A DNA stretch of 64,000 bases from Aliiruegeria lutimaris (GTDB taxonomy: Bacteria > Pseudomonadota > Alphaproteobacteria > Rhodobacterales > Rhodobacteraceae): the NCBI RefSeq assembly GCF_900099935.1, contig NZ_FNEK01000012.1, forward strand, positions 34,065 through 98,064, given 5' to 3'. Each line of letters opens with the position of its first letter. The stretch's first letter is position 1. Of this stretch, positions 8,072-18,542 are shown in pieces. The translations under genes and the position numbers were made by a program. The notes under the pieces were generated by a model. That model had not been told where the DNA came from. It saw only the letters and a list, made by a program, of their open reading frames with translations, and did no database searches.

Positions 8072-8884
8072 TTATTCCGCGGTACGGAAGAAGCGTGCCA
8101 TCTCGATGAACTGGTAGTCGAGCATGCTACCGCCCTGAAGCGTCCTGTGGCCGCGGGCCTCGGCTTCCTTCAACAGGCGCGTGACCGGCGGGACCTGGAC
8201 CACCTCGGCAACGACCGTGTCGCCTTCGAGCAGGTTCGGGTCGATCGGCATCGGGTCTTCTTCATGCATGCCGAGCGGCGTGGCGTTGACAACCACGTCG
8301 TAGCCAGCCGGGTTGGGGCCTGCGCCTTCCACTGAAATCGGCAGATCCGGCACTGCGCCGCGCAACCGTTCGGCGAGGGCTTCGGCGCGGGCGGTATCGA
8401 GGTCGCTGATGGTCAGGCGGCTGATCCCGGATTGTGCGAGTGTTGCGGCAATGGCAGAGCCCGCGCCGCCGGTGCCAACGACCAGGAAGGACTTGCCCTT
8501 GGGCGAGAAGATCTGGTCGGCGAGGCCGTTGACGAAGCCCATGCCGTCGAGGTTGTTTCCGGTCCAGGTTCCGTCGTCTTCCGGCCGGATGATGTTGGTC
8601 GCGCCCGCGAGCTTGGCCGTCGGAAGCACCTCGTCGACGAGGTCCATGAAGGTGACCTTGTGCGGGATGGTGATGACCATGCCGCCGAAATTGGAAAGCG
8701 CCTTGAAACCTTCCATCGCCTTGGCGGCGTTTTCGGGTTTCACATGGACGGGAATGAAGACCGCATCCATGCCTTCCTTTTCGAAGTACTCGTTGAACAG
8801 GAATTGGACGCGCACGTGGTCGATCGGGTGGGCCACGACACCGAAGACCTTCGTTGTGCCGCTGATGACGGGTTTCATTGCCAT
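8072..8884 (-). CDS. Shikimate/quinate dehydrogenase-like NAD(P) oxidoreductase with altered substrate site
   Basis: 270 residues. The AroE fold is clear: catalytic Lys in TIPHK, Asn in GATNII, Asp in NNLDGMGF, Rossmann VVGTGGAGSA, and a C-terminal Gln in SMLDYQF. The two serines that hold shikimate (SxS in E. coli HSKSP) are replaced: this protein reads HPIDHVRVQ, giving Val at both positions. After the Rossmann turn it has SDLDTAR rather than the NADP-type NRTxxR, suggesting NAD. It is the last gene of the transketolase operon, which argues against housekeeping shikimate synthesis. Start 8884 is chosen over the reading open upstream into glxR; MKPV at 8878 is the alternative. Confidence 0.8.
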   Translation of the reverse strand: MAMKPVISGTTKVFGVVAHPIDHVRVQFLFNEYFEKEGMDAVFIPVHVKPENAAKAMEGFKALSNFGGMVITIPHKVTFMDLVDEVLPTAKLAGATNIIRPEDDGTWTGNNLDGMGFVNGLADQIFSPKGKSFLVVGTGGAGSAIAATLAQSGISRLTISDLDTARAEALAERLRGAVPDLPISVEGAGPNPAGYDVVVNATPLGMHEEDPMPIDPNLLEGDTVVAEVVQVPPVTRLLKEAEARGHRTLQGGSMLDYQFIEMARFFRTAE

Positions 8885-8987
8885 TGTCCTAGTTGATGTC
8901 TGATTGGGGTGGGGTGGCGTTCGCCGGCGCGTCCCGCCTTTTCGGGGGAGTCCAGGCCGGTTGCGAGATCCGGCGAACGCATTCCGC

Positions 8988-9869
8988 TTACTTGCGGATC
9001 TCGACCTTGGCGAGTTTCTCGTAATGCTTGGCCACAGCGCAGTGGTCGCTGGAGCCTTCACCGTCGAGCTTCAGCGCCTGCATGATCTCCATGATGCCAG
9101 CGGTGAGCGGAACGGAAACGTTAAGCTCATGCGCAGTGTCGAGCGCGTTCTGCAGGTCCTTGATATGCAGTTCGATGCGGAAACCGGGGTTGAAGTTGCC
9201 CTCGAGGATCATCGGGATCTTGGCATTCATCACGGTCGAGCCGGCGAGCCCGCCCTTGATCGCGTCGAACACGGCTTCAGGGTTCACGCCGGCCTTGGTG
9301 GAGAGCGTGAAGGCTTCCGATACCGCAGCGATGTTGAGCGCGACGATGATCTGGTTGGCGAGCTTTGTGACGTTGCCGGCACCGATATCGCCCACGCGGA
9401 CGACGGAGCCCGCCATCACGTCGAGCACATCCTTGACCTTGTCGAAAGCAGTTGCGTCACCGCCGACCATGACCGCGAGCGTGCCGTCGATGGCCTTGGG
9501 TTCGCCGCCCGAAACCGGGGCGTCGAGCATGATAACGCCTTTGGCCTTGGCGGCTTCGCAAAGCTCCTGCGAGGCAGCGGGCGCGATGGAGCTCATATCC
9601 ACGAGGATGGTGCCGGGCTTTGCGCCGTCGAGGACGCCGTCCTCGCCCATGACCACTTCGCGCACATGCGGAGAGTTGGGCAGCATGGTGATGACGAGGT
9701 CGACCTTGGAGGCCACGTCCTTGGAGGACGTGCCAGCTTCGGCGCCGAGCGCGACGAGGTCATCCATCGGGGCAAACTTGTCGAAGACAACCAGCGAGTA
9801 GTCCGCGGCGATAAGGTTCTTGGCCATGGGGCGGCCCATGATGCCGAGGCCGATAAATCCAATTTTCAT
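8988..9869 (-). CDS. 2-hydroxy-3-oxopropionate (tartronate semialdehyde) reductase family
   Basis: 293 residues of the beta-hydroxyacid dehydrogenase family. It has N-terminal Rossmann GFIGLGIMGRPMAKNL, substrate-binding DAPVSGGEPKA (near residue 120), catalytic Lys in GNVTKLANQ, and the IKDLQNALD segment near the C-terminus. The family reduces tartronate semialdehyde to D-glycerate using NAD(P)H. The ATG at 9869 has GGAGA upstream. Its neighbour hydroxypyruvate isomerase makes the same substrate, so the pair would convert hydroxypyruvate to glycerate. The name glxR/garR is plausible but not proven. Confidence 0.85.
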   Translation of the reverse strand: MKIGFIGLGIMGRPMAKNLIAADYSLVVFDKFAPMDDLVALGAEAGTSSKDVASKVDLVITMLPNSPHVREVVMGEDGVLDGAKPGTILVDMSSIAPAASQELCEAAKAKGVIMLDAPVSGGEPKAIDGTLAVMVGGDATAFDKVKDVLDVMAGSVVRVGDIGAGNVTKLANQIIVALNIAAVSEAFTLSTKAGVNPEAVFDAIKGGLAGSTVMNAKIPMILEGNFNPGFRIELHIKDLQNALDTAHELNVSVPLTAGIMEIMQALKLDGEGSSDHCAVAKHYEKLAKVEIRK

Positions 9870-9926
9870 TTGTATCTCCAGTGTATTGTGGGGCAGGGCG
9901 TCCAAGGCCCCGTCCAAATTCCGTTG

Positions 9927-10694
9927 TCAGCCGTTGAAGCGTTCCATCCAGCCGAAGCCCTCCTGGGGCACGTATTCGCAACCGATCCAACCGTCGTAGC
10001 CAAGCCCGTCGATGAAGGGCAGAAGGTAGTCATAGTTGATCTCGCCCGTGCCCGGCTCGTGGCGGCCGGGGTTGTCGGCAAGCTGGATGTGACCGATGCG
10101 ATCAAAGCTGGCCTTGATTGTGTTGGCCAGTTCCCCCTCCATCCGCTGCATGTGGTAGATGTCATACTGGTACAGCAGGCTGTCGGAGCCAACCTTGTCC
10201 AGCACTGCGAGCGTCTGCGCGGTGTTGCGGAGGAAGAAGCCCGGTATGTCGAAGGTGTTGATTGCCTCGGCGACGAGCAGGATGCCTTCCTTCTTCAACT
10301 CACCCGCGGCGAAGCGCAGATTCTCGACCAGCACGTCCTCGGCCTTTTCGGGGGCAATGCCTTCGGGCAGTTTACCGGCGAGGCAGTTGATCTTCGGGCA
10401 GTTGAGCGCCTTGGCCATGGCAATGCCGCGCCCGACACTGTCCAGGAACTCTCCTACGCGGGCCGGATCGCAGGCAATGCCCCGATCGCCGCCGGCCCAG
10501 TCGCCGGCGGGAAGGTTATGCAAAGCCTGAACCAGACCGTTGGCTGCAAGCTTTTCCGCGAGTTGCTCAGGTTCGAAGCCCTCGGGATAGAGGTGTTCGA
10601 CAGCCTTGAACCCGGCATCGGCCGCGGCCTTGTACTTGTCGAGGAAATCCAGCTCGGGGAAGAGCATGGAGATGTTTGCGGCGAATTTTACCAT
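9927..10694 (-). CDS. hyi: Hydroxypyruvate isomerase family protein
   Basis: 255 residues forming an AP-endonuclease-2 type TIM barrel. Hyi-like landmarks include FAANISMLFPEL at the N-terminus, AVEHLYPE, LVAEAINTFDIPGFFL with a metal-ligand Glu, LLYQYDIYHMQRMEG and HIQLADNPGRHEPGTGEINY, all typical of Hyi/OtnI proteins. The reaction is hydroxypyruvate to tartronate semialdehyde; some relatives isomerise 2-oxo-tetronates. It lies 9 bp downstream of transketolase and 57 bp before the reductase in one operon. Glyoxylate carboligase, the usual partner, is not seen here. The gene symbol is given on family resemblance. Confidence 0.85.
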   Translation of the reverse strand: MVKFAANISMLFPELDFLDKYKAAADAGFKAVEHLYPEGFEPEQLAEKLAANGLVQALHNLPAGDWAGGDRGIACDPARVGEFLDSVGRGIAMAKALNCPKINCLAGKLPEGIAPEKAEDVLVENLRFAAGELKKEGILLVAEAINTFDIPGFFLRNTAQTLAVLDKVGSDSLLYQYDIYHMQRMEGELANTIKASFDRIGHIQLADNPGRHEPGTGEINYDYLLPFIDGLGYDGWIGCEYVPQEGFGWMERFNG

Positions 10695-10703
10695 CTGGGC
10701 ACC

Positions 10704-12743
10704 TTACGCTTTCGTTTTCGCCAACCGCGCTTCGACGGCGGCGGCGACGGCTTTGGGTGTAATGCCGAAATGCTCCATCAGCTCGTCCGGCATGCCGGCC
10801 GCGCCGAAGCCGTCGAGCCCGATGATGAGCCCGTCCGGGCCGACGTATTTCTCCCAGCCATAGACGGTTGCGGCCTCGACGGAGACGCGCAGCGTGTCAG
10901 TGCCGAGAATGGAGGCGCGGTAGTCTGCGTCTTGCTTGTCGAAAAGGCTGAGGCAGGGCATGGAGACCACGCGGGTCGGCACGCCCTTCTCCTCAAGCAG
11001 CTTCTTCGCGCCGAGCGCGACAGAGACCTCCGAGCCGGTGGAGAGCAGCGTCACTTCGGCCTTGGCGGAGGCCTCGGCGAAGACATAGGCACCGCGACGG
11101 CAAAGGTTTTCCTCCGAATGGCCCGAACGCACCGCCGGAACTTTCTCGCGGGTCAGGATCATGGCGACCGGCATGTCCTCGGCTTCCAGCGCCAGCTCCC
11201 AGCATTCAGCCACTTCGGCGGCATCGGCCGGACGCAGCGACAGCATGTTGGGCGTGGCCCGGAAGGTCGCGAAGTGCTCGACCGGCTGGTGGGTCGGGCC
11301 GTCCGGGCCTTGCGTGATCGTGTCATGCGTCATGATGTAGAGCACTTTCTGCTTCATCAGCGCGGAGAGACGGATCGCGGGGCGGCAGTAATCCGAGAAG
11401 CACATGAAAGTGGCGCAGAAGGGCAGGAAACCCTTGTGCAATGCGATCCCGTTGGTGATCGCGGCCATGGCGTGCTCGCGGATGCCGAAATGGATGTAGC
11501 GGCCGGCGAAATTATCTCTCGAGATCGCCCGCACCGCATCCGGACGGCTCAGGTTGGAGGGCGTCAGGTCCGCCGAGCCACCGATCATGGTCGGGATTGC
11601 GGGGATCAGCTTGCTCATCACCTTCTGCGAGGATTGGCGCGTCGGCTCGTCCTTGGGATCTTCGGCAAACTCGCGCTTCACCGCGTCGATGATGTCCTGC
11701 CAGCCCGCAGGCAGTTCGCCGGCGATGGCCCCAAGAAACTCGTCGCGCGTGCTGGCATCGGCTGCGTCGAGACGGGCCTTCCAGGCGGCCTGGTCCACCG
11801 AGCCGCGTGCGCCGGCGGCCCGCCAGTCGGCCAGGATATCCTCGGGCACTTCGAACGGGGCATAGTCCCACTCATAGGAAGCACGGGCCGCAGTTGCTTC
11901 GGCATCGGTCGGCGGCTGGCCGTGCGCGGCGGCGGTGCCTTCCTTGACCGGCATGCCAAGGCCGATGGTTGTCTTGCAGGCGATGATGCTGGGGGTGCTC
12001 GTCGTCTTCGCCTTGGCGATGGCTGCGGCAACCGCCTCGGGGTCATGCCCGTCAACGGCTTGCCAGTCCCAACCGGCAGCTTCGAAACGCGCCTGCTGGT
12101 TCTCGGAGGTGGCGAGGCTGGTCGGGCCGTCGATGGAAATGCCGTTATCGTCGAACAGCACGATCAGCTTGTCGAGGCCCCAATGCCCGGCCAGCGCGGT
12201 GGCTTCGTAGGAGATGCCTTCCATCAGGCAACCATCACCGACCAGCGCATAGGTGTAGTGATCGACCAGATCGGACCCATAGCGTTCGCGCATCATGCGC
12301 TCGGCCAATGCCATGCCGACCGCCATGCCAACCCCTTGCCCGAGCGGGCCGGTCGTCGCTTCGACGCCGATCTCCAGATCGACCTCGGGGTGTCCCATCG
12401 CCCGGCTGCCAAGGCGCCGGAAGGTCTTGATGTCGTCCAGCGTCATCGCCTCGTAGCCGTTCAGGTAGCCCAGCGAGTACATCAGCATGGAGCCATGGCC
12501 GGCCGAGAGCACGAAGCGGTCGCGATCCGCCCAGTCGGGGTTCTTTGGGTCGAATTTCAGGAATTGGGTGAACAGGACCGTTGCCATGTCCGCCGCACCG
12601 AGGGGCAGGCCGGGGTGGCCCGTCTGGATCTTGTTGATCGCATCGACCGAAAGCGCCCGGATCGCGTTCGCCATCCGCTTGAAACGTGGCCCAATCAGGG
12701 CTTGGGGTGAAGATGAAGCGTCCATCATTGCCTCGCTTTGCAT
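10704..12743 (-). CDS. tkt: Transketolase
   Basis: 679 residues, normal for transketolase. Thiamine-diphosphate-enzyme motifs in order are GHPGLPLGAADMA, SAGHGSMLMY, GPLGQG, the GDGCLMEG(14)DDN Mg/TPP motif, the catalytic Glu region FGIREHAM, and GPDGPTHQPVEH. It transfers two-carbon ketol units between sugar phosphates; known transketolases also use hydroxypyruvate as donor. It heads an operon with hydroxypyruvate isomerase, tartronate-semialdehyde-type reductase and an AroE-like enzyme rather than Calvin-cycle genes. This suggests a specialised carbohydrate role under the divergent GntR regulator. The ATG at 12743 is followed by a second Met five residues later. Confidence 0.95.
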   Translation of the reverse strand: MQSEAMMDASSSPQALIGPRFKRMANAIRALSVDAINKIQTGHPGLPLGAADMATVLFTQFLKFDPKNPDWADRDRFVLSAGHGSMLMYSLGYLNGYEAMTLDDIKTFRRLGSRAMGHPEVDLEIGVEATTGPLGQGVGMAVGMALAERMMRERYGSDLVDHYTYALVGDGCLMEGISYEATALAGHWGLDKLIVLFDDNGISIDGPTSLATSENQQARFEAAGWDWQAVDGHDPEAVAAAIAKAKTTSTPSIIACKTTIGLGMPVKEGTAAAHGQPPTDAEATAARASYEWDYAPFEVPEDILADWRAAGARGSVDQAAWKARLDAADASTRDEFLGAIAGELPAGWQDIIDAVKREFAEDPKDEPTRQSSQKVMSKLIPAIPTMIGGSADLTPSNLSRPDAVRAISRDNFAGRYIHFGIREHAMAAITNGIALHKGFLPFCATFMCFSDYCRPAIRLSALMKQKVLYIMTHDTITQGPDGPTHQPVEHFATFRATPNMLSLRPADAAEVAECWELALEAEDMPVAMILTREKVPAVRSGHSEENLCRRGAYVFAEASAKAEVTLLSTGSEVSVALGAKKLLEEKGVPTRVVSMPCLSLFDKQDADYRASILGTDTLRVSVEAATVYGWEKYVGPDGLIIGLDGFGAAGMPDELMEHFGITPKAVAAAVEARLAKTKA

Positions 12744-13209
12744 GTCTGAGAGACAGCTGTCAGGGGAGCCGGCCGGCGACCGGGCACCCGAATTCCGTTT
12801 TTTTCGTGGTCAGTAACGCGTCTGCGGCAGGGATCTGGGAATCGGCGCACGGCAATATCGAGCACGCAGCCGGCAGGGACCTCCGTCGCGCCACTCACGG
12901 CGCTCGATGAAAAGGTACATAAATTCATGACCTTACTCCCACATTGCCGGCGTGTTCTGCCTTTTCAGGTGGCTTTTTCAGAGGGGCAACACGTCGCTGC
13001 TGGCTCCCGTTGCGCTACACGCTGCATGTAAGGTACGGTATACAGGTCCGCTCAGCTTCGCAATGCGACAAAGAGAGGTGCTTGCGTCCATCGCCAAGCC
13101 GGGTCAGGCCGGACTTGGCGGCAAGTCGCACCGTCGCGCAGCCCGATCGCGGCGCAGTGGAAGGGGATTGAAGGACCAGCACCGCAATCGTATGTAGGCA
13201 ACGGACTTT
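12744..13209. promoter_or_regulatory. Divergent control region, transketolase operon / gntR
   Basis: This 466-bp spacer has no convincing gene. The palindrome GACAGCTGTC (12752-12761) lies just before the transketolase start, in its leader. An imperfect inverted repeat GGTACATAAATTCATGACC (12914-12932) lies mid-spacer. A GGTACGGTATACAGG segment lies near 13031-13045. FCD-type GntR proteins bind short, two-fold symmetric A/T-centred sites, so the latter two are candidate operators. Short open readings in the spacer lack ribosome-binding sites and family resemblance. Confidence 0.4.
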
Positions 13210-13938
13210 ATGTCGCGGCAGTCTGACCAACCGGGCGATGGTTCTTCAAAGAAGCTGGAGATCAACTTGATCAATCTTTCTCTGACCCGCCCGAACACGC
13301 TGGTGCATGCCGTGACGGAGCGCCTGCGAGAGGCGATCGTGACGGCCGAACTCAAGCTCGGCGAAACACTTTCGGAAGAGAAGCTGGCCACCGCTTTCGG
13401 TGTGAGCCGGACTCCAGTGCGCGAAGCGCTCAACCTGCTGCAGCTGCAAGGTTTGATCGAGATCGCCCCGCAGCGGGGCAGCTTCGTCTTTCGCCCGACC
13501 GTGGAGGATATCGCCCACCTGTGCGATTTCCGGATCTCGATGGAACTGACGGTCATACCGCTTTGCGAGGTGCACGATCATGAATCCACCAACGCAGCCT
13601 TGCTCGAATGCCTCGAGAAAATGGAGAAGGCCTTCGCGGAAGATGACGGGTTTGCCTATGCGACGTTCGATGACGCGCTGCATCAATTGTTCTTCAGCCA
13701 TTGCGGGAACCCGTATTTTCAGGACGCCTACGGCCTGATCGCCGGAAAGATCTCGGCGCTTCGCAACAACCTGACGATCGACTACCAGGCGGACCGGGCC
13801 GTCTCCATGGAAGAGCACCGCCAGATCGTGAAGATGTTCTCCGAGTCGGAATTCGAGGATATCGAAAAGGTGCTGAAGGCTCATATCGGCCGTACGCGCG
13901 AAAACTTCCTGCAGGCGATGGAAAATGGCGTGTTCTGA
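13210..13938 (+). CDS. GntR-family (FadR/FCD subfamily) transcriptional regulator
   Basis: 242 residues. The winged helix-turn-helix at about residues 30-95 includes LSEEKLATAFGVSRTPVREALNLL and the GSFVF wing. The C-terminal all-helical FCD domain has DFRISMELTVIPL, DDALHQLFFSHCGNPY and EEHRQIV, with the Asp/His residues that hold a metal in many FCD proteins. Such regulators usually sense small carboxylic acids or sugar acids. It diverges from the transketolase operon and precedes an aldehyde dehydrogenase, so it probably represses one or both. No strong ribosome-binding site precedes the ATG. Confidence 0.88.
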   Translation: MSRQSDQPGDGSSKKLEINLINLSLTRPNTLVHAVTERLREAIVTAELKLGETLSEEKLATAFGVSRTPVREALNLLQLQGLIEIAPQRGSFVFRPTVEDIAHLCDFRISMELTVIPLCEVHDHESTNAALLECLEKMEKAFAEDDGFAYATFDDALHQLFFSHCGNPYFQDAYGLIAGKISALRNNLTIDYQADRAVSMEEHRQIVKMFSESEFEDIEKVLKAHIGRTRENFLQAMENGVF

Positions 13939-14012
13939 TCCGCCGGGTCCAGAATGCAGCGAAGTTGACATCCTCAACCTGAATGATTACCCGCATTTAC
14001 GGGTTTGGTATA

Positions 14013-14023
14013 ATGGATTCCAT
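14013..14023. promoter_or_regulatory. Short palindrome upstream of the aldehyde dehydrogenase gene
   Basis: ATGGA-T-TCCAT is a perfect palindrome around a central T, inside a TTTGGTATAATGGATTCCAT context that also holds a -10-like TATAAT (14009-14014). It lies about 125 bp upstream of the dehydrogenase ATG and could be the GntR operator overlapping a promoter. Inferred from symmetry and position only. Confidence 0.35.
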
Positions 14024-14145
14024 TTTTGTCGATCGGTTCTCGAAACGCGACATGACCCGAACCATGGGACGGAATCCGACAGACCGACATTTCCTGCAAA
14101 CGGTTCCAGATCGGAGCCGTTTCCAAGCTCCTACGAGGGTTCATC

Positions 14146-15651
14146 ATGCTCAAAGGCAAGCACCTGATCGCCGGCGAATGGGTCGGCGGCACCACATCGT
14201 TTCAAAACATGCCCGTCGAGGGGGCGCCTGACAGCTTTGCAAAGGGCGAGCCGGAGCATGTCGATGCCGCCGCGCATGCCGCCGAAGAGGCGTTCTGGTC
14301 CTACGGTTTCACCGAGCGCAGCACCCGCGCGGCCTTCCTGCGCAAGATCGCGGAAGAGATAGACGCCCGCGGTGCCGAGATCACGGCGATGGGCACGAAG
14401 GAAACCGGTTTGCCCGAGGCCCGGCTGAATGGCGAGCGCGGGCGCACAGTCGGCCAGCTTCGCCTTTTTGCCGATCATATCGAGGCGGGTGACTACCTCG
14501 ATCGCCGGCATGACGAAGCCCTTCCGGACCGCGCACCGCTGCCCCGGCCAGACCTGAAGATGATGCAGCGCCCCATCGGCCCGGTGGCCGTATTCGGTGC
14601 GTCGAACTTCCCGCTGGCCTTTTCCACGGCGGGTGGCGACACGGCGGCAGCCCTCGCAGCGGGCTGCCCGGTCGTGGTAAAGGGGCATTCGGCCCACCCC
14701 GGCGTGTCGGATATCGTCGCCCAGGCGATTGATGCGGCGGTAAAGGCCTGCGACCTGCATCCCGGTGTGTTCAGCCAGATCCAGGGCGGCAACCGCGCCG
14801 TTGGGACGGCTCTTGTCCAGCATCCGTTCATCAAGGCCGTGGGTTTCACCGGCTCGCTCGCCGGCGGGCGCGCCATGTTCGACCTCTGCGCCGCGCGGCC
14901 CGAGCCGATCCCGTTCTTCGGCGAGCTTGGCTCCGTGAACCCGATGTTCGTTCTGGAAAACGCGGCGGCAAACCGGGGCAAGGAAATCGCCACCGGCTGG
15001 GCCGGATCGCTGAGCATGGGGGCCGGCCAATTCTGTACCAATCCCGGCGTCGCGCTTCTGCTCGCGGGCCCGGATGCGGACGCTTTCGAGGCAGCAGCCA
15101 AGGATGCGCTGGCGGAGATCGGCGGCCAGACGATGCTGACCGAAGGCATCGCCGGCTCCTATCATTCCGGCGCGGACCGGATGGCTGAAGCTGCCAGCGT
15201 GCGTTCCGTGCTGAAAACCGAATGCACGGGCCGGACCGCCACGCCTTTCCTGTTCTCCACGACAGCGGAAGATTTCCTCGCCAATCACGATCTGGCAGAA
15301 GAGGTTTTCGGCCCGCTGGGTCTGATCGTGATTGCCAGGGACGCGGAAGAACGCCTTGAAGTTGCCCGCTCGATCGTCGGGCAGCTGACCTGCACGATCC
15401 ACATGGACGACGCCGACCTGCCCGCGGCGCAATCGCTCATGCCGATCCTCGAACGCAAGGCTGGCCGCCTGCTCGTCAACGGTTTCCCGACCGGCGTCGA
15501 GGTTTCTGACACGATGGTGCACGGCGGACCCTACCCGGCCTCCACGAATTTCGGTGCGACCTCCGTGGGAACGCTGTCGATCCGCCGCTTCCTGCGCCCG
15601 GTCTGCTACCAGAACTTCCCGGACGGCCTTCTGCCGGTCGATCTAGCCTGA
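14146..15651 (+). CDS. NADP-type aldehyde dehydrogenase, alpha-ketoglutarate semialdehyde dehydrogenase-like
   Basis: 501 residues. It has AVFGASNFPLAFS in the cofactor/transition region, GFTGSLAGGRAMFDL, catalytic Glu near residue 260 (FFGELGSVNP) and catalytic Cys near residue 297 (GAGQFCTNPG). The GELGSxNP and QFCTNPG forms are typical of ketoglutaric-semialdehyde (2,5-dioxovalerate) dehydrogenases that end the oxidative pentose and aldarate pathways. Expressed from its own promoter after the GntR gene. With the lactonase and sugar transporter it fits a sugar-acid oxidation route, but no sugar dehydrogenase or dehydratase is in view. Confidence 0.88.
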   Translation: MLKGKHLIAGEWVGGTTSFQNMPVEGAPDSFAKGEPEHVDAAAHAAEEAFWSYGFTERSTRAAFLRKIAEEIDARGAEITAMGTKETGLPEARLNGERGRTVGQLRLFADHIEAGDYLDRRHDEALPDRAPLPRPDLKMMQRPIGPVAVFGASNFPLAFSTAGGDTAAALAAGCPVVVKGHSAHPGVSDIVAQAIDAAVKACDLHPGVFSQIQGGNRAVGTALVQHPFIKAVGFTGSLAGGRAMFDLCAARPEPIPFFGELGSVNPMFVLENAAANRGKEIATGWAGSLSMGAGQFCTNPGVALLLAGPDADAFEAAAKDALAEIGGQTMLTEGIAGSYHSGADRMAEAASVRSVLKTECTGRTATPFLFSTTAEDFLANHDLAEEVFGPLGLIVIARDAEERLEVARSIVGQLTCTIHMDDADLPAAQSLMPILERKAGRLLVNGFPTGVEVSDTMVHGGPYPASTNFGATSVGTLSIRRFLRPVCYQNFPDGLLPVDLA

Positions 15652-15765
15652 GTGTAACGAAAACGTCGATTTCGGTCGCGGTGATCCAAAAGGGCCGCGG
15701 CCGATTTCTTTCCCACGGTCGATTTCGACGTGGATGTCGGACGCAATCAACGGCGCTGTTGGCCA

Positions 15766-17526
<1,761 letters not shown>

Positions 17527-17612
17527 CGGGCCTGCCCCTGATCTAGGCCAATTCCATTTCATCGATTAGGTGGATATAAATGAATGCCAACATAAGCAGA
17601 ATAACATAATCA

Positions 17613-18506
17613 ATGCGGCGCGCCTTCAACGAGCTCTATGCCTTCACCGTGGTGGCCCGGCACCGCAGCTTCACGCGTGCGGCGGCGCATCTGGGCATGT
17701 CACAATCGGCGCTGTCGCAAACGGTGAAAAACCTGGAGGAGTCCCTCGGGGTCCGCCTGCTGGCACGATCGACCCGTAGCGTCTCGCCGACGGAGGCCGG
17801 CGAGCGCCTGCTGTCGCGCCTTGGTCCTCAGTTCGACGAGATGGAAGACGCGCTGGAGGAGCTGAACACGGTCCGGCACAGCCCGCGTGGAACGATCCGG
17901 ATCAGCGCGGGCGAACATCCGGCAATCTCGGTACTGCAGCCGAAGTTGGCCGGGTTCCTTGCGGAATACCCGGATATCTCCGTTGAAATCGGGGTGGACG
18001 GGGGCATGATCGACATCGTGGCCGAGGGGTTCGATGCGGGGGTGCGGCTTGGTCAACAGGTCGCCAAGGACATGATCGCGGTCCGGATCAGCGCCGATAT
18101 CCGCATGTGCATGGTCGCCACGCCCGAATATCTTGCGGATCATCCGGCACCGGAAATGCCTGAAGACCTGACCCAACATCGGTGCATCAACACCCGCCTG
18201 CCGACGCATAAAGCCGTGTTCCCCTGGGAACTGGAAAAGGATGGTCAGGAAACCCGGGTGCGGGTCGAAGGGCCTGTAACGTTCAACAATCTGCCACTGC
18301 GACTGTCCGCGGCCCTGGAGGGGATCGGCATCGGTTACCTGCCCCTCGATCGCGCCGAGCCATATCTGGCCGATGGACGGCTGATGCCCGTCCTGGAAGA
18401 CTGGTGGCCAACCTGGGAGGGCTACCACCTGTATTACCCCAACCGCCGCCAGATGAGCCCGGCTTTCCGGCTGCTGCTCGATCTCCTGCGCCATCGGTCG
18501 GAGTAA
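17613..18506 (+). CDS. LysR-family transcriptional regulator
   Basis: 297 residues. The N-terminal helix-turn-helix reads FTRAAAHLGMSQSALSQTVKNLEESLGVRLLARSTRSVSPTEAG. The effector domain follows from about residue 88 (GTIRISAGEHPAISVLQPKL), with GFDAGVRLGQ near residue 138 as in the AaeR/PA-type subgroup. It is divergent to the MFS/aldo-keto reductase pair (87-bp spacer), the usual arrangement for a LysR activator and its target. With the transporter broken, the remaining target is the reductase. It reads intact, unlike several neighbours. Confidence 0.9.
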   Translation: MRRAFNELYAFTVVARHRSFTRAAAHLGMSQSALSQTVKNLEESLGVRLLARSTRSVSPTEAGERLLSRLGPQFDEMEDALEELNTVRHSPRGTIRISAGEHPAISVLQPKLAGFLAEYPDISVEIGVDGGMIDIVAEGFDAGVRLGQQVAKDMIAVRISADIRMCMVATPEYLADHPAPEMPEDLTQHRCINTRLPTHKAVFPWELEKDGQETRVRVEGPVTFNNLPLRLSAALEGIGIGYLPLDRAEPYLADGRLMPVLEDWWPTWEGYHLYYPNRRQMSPAFRLLLDLLRHRSE

Positions 18507-18542
18507 TCGCCTGCACCACCCGGCGGCCGTGTAGGCCGGAAC

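Noticed and set aside
8904..12710. A plus-strand reading of about 1268 residues
   Set aside because: It is antisense to transketolase, hyi and the reductase, all with complete motifs on the minus strand. Its composition is typical of a high-GC shadow frame.
12952..13197. Possible 81-residue plus-strand gene in the transketolase/gntR spacer
   Set aside because: It has no ribosome-binding site and low-complexity Arg/Ser composition, and it lies in the expected regulatory region.
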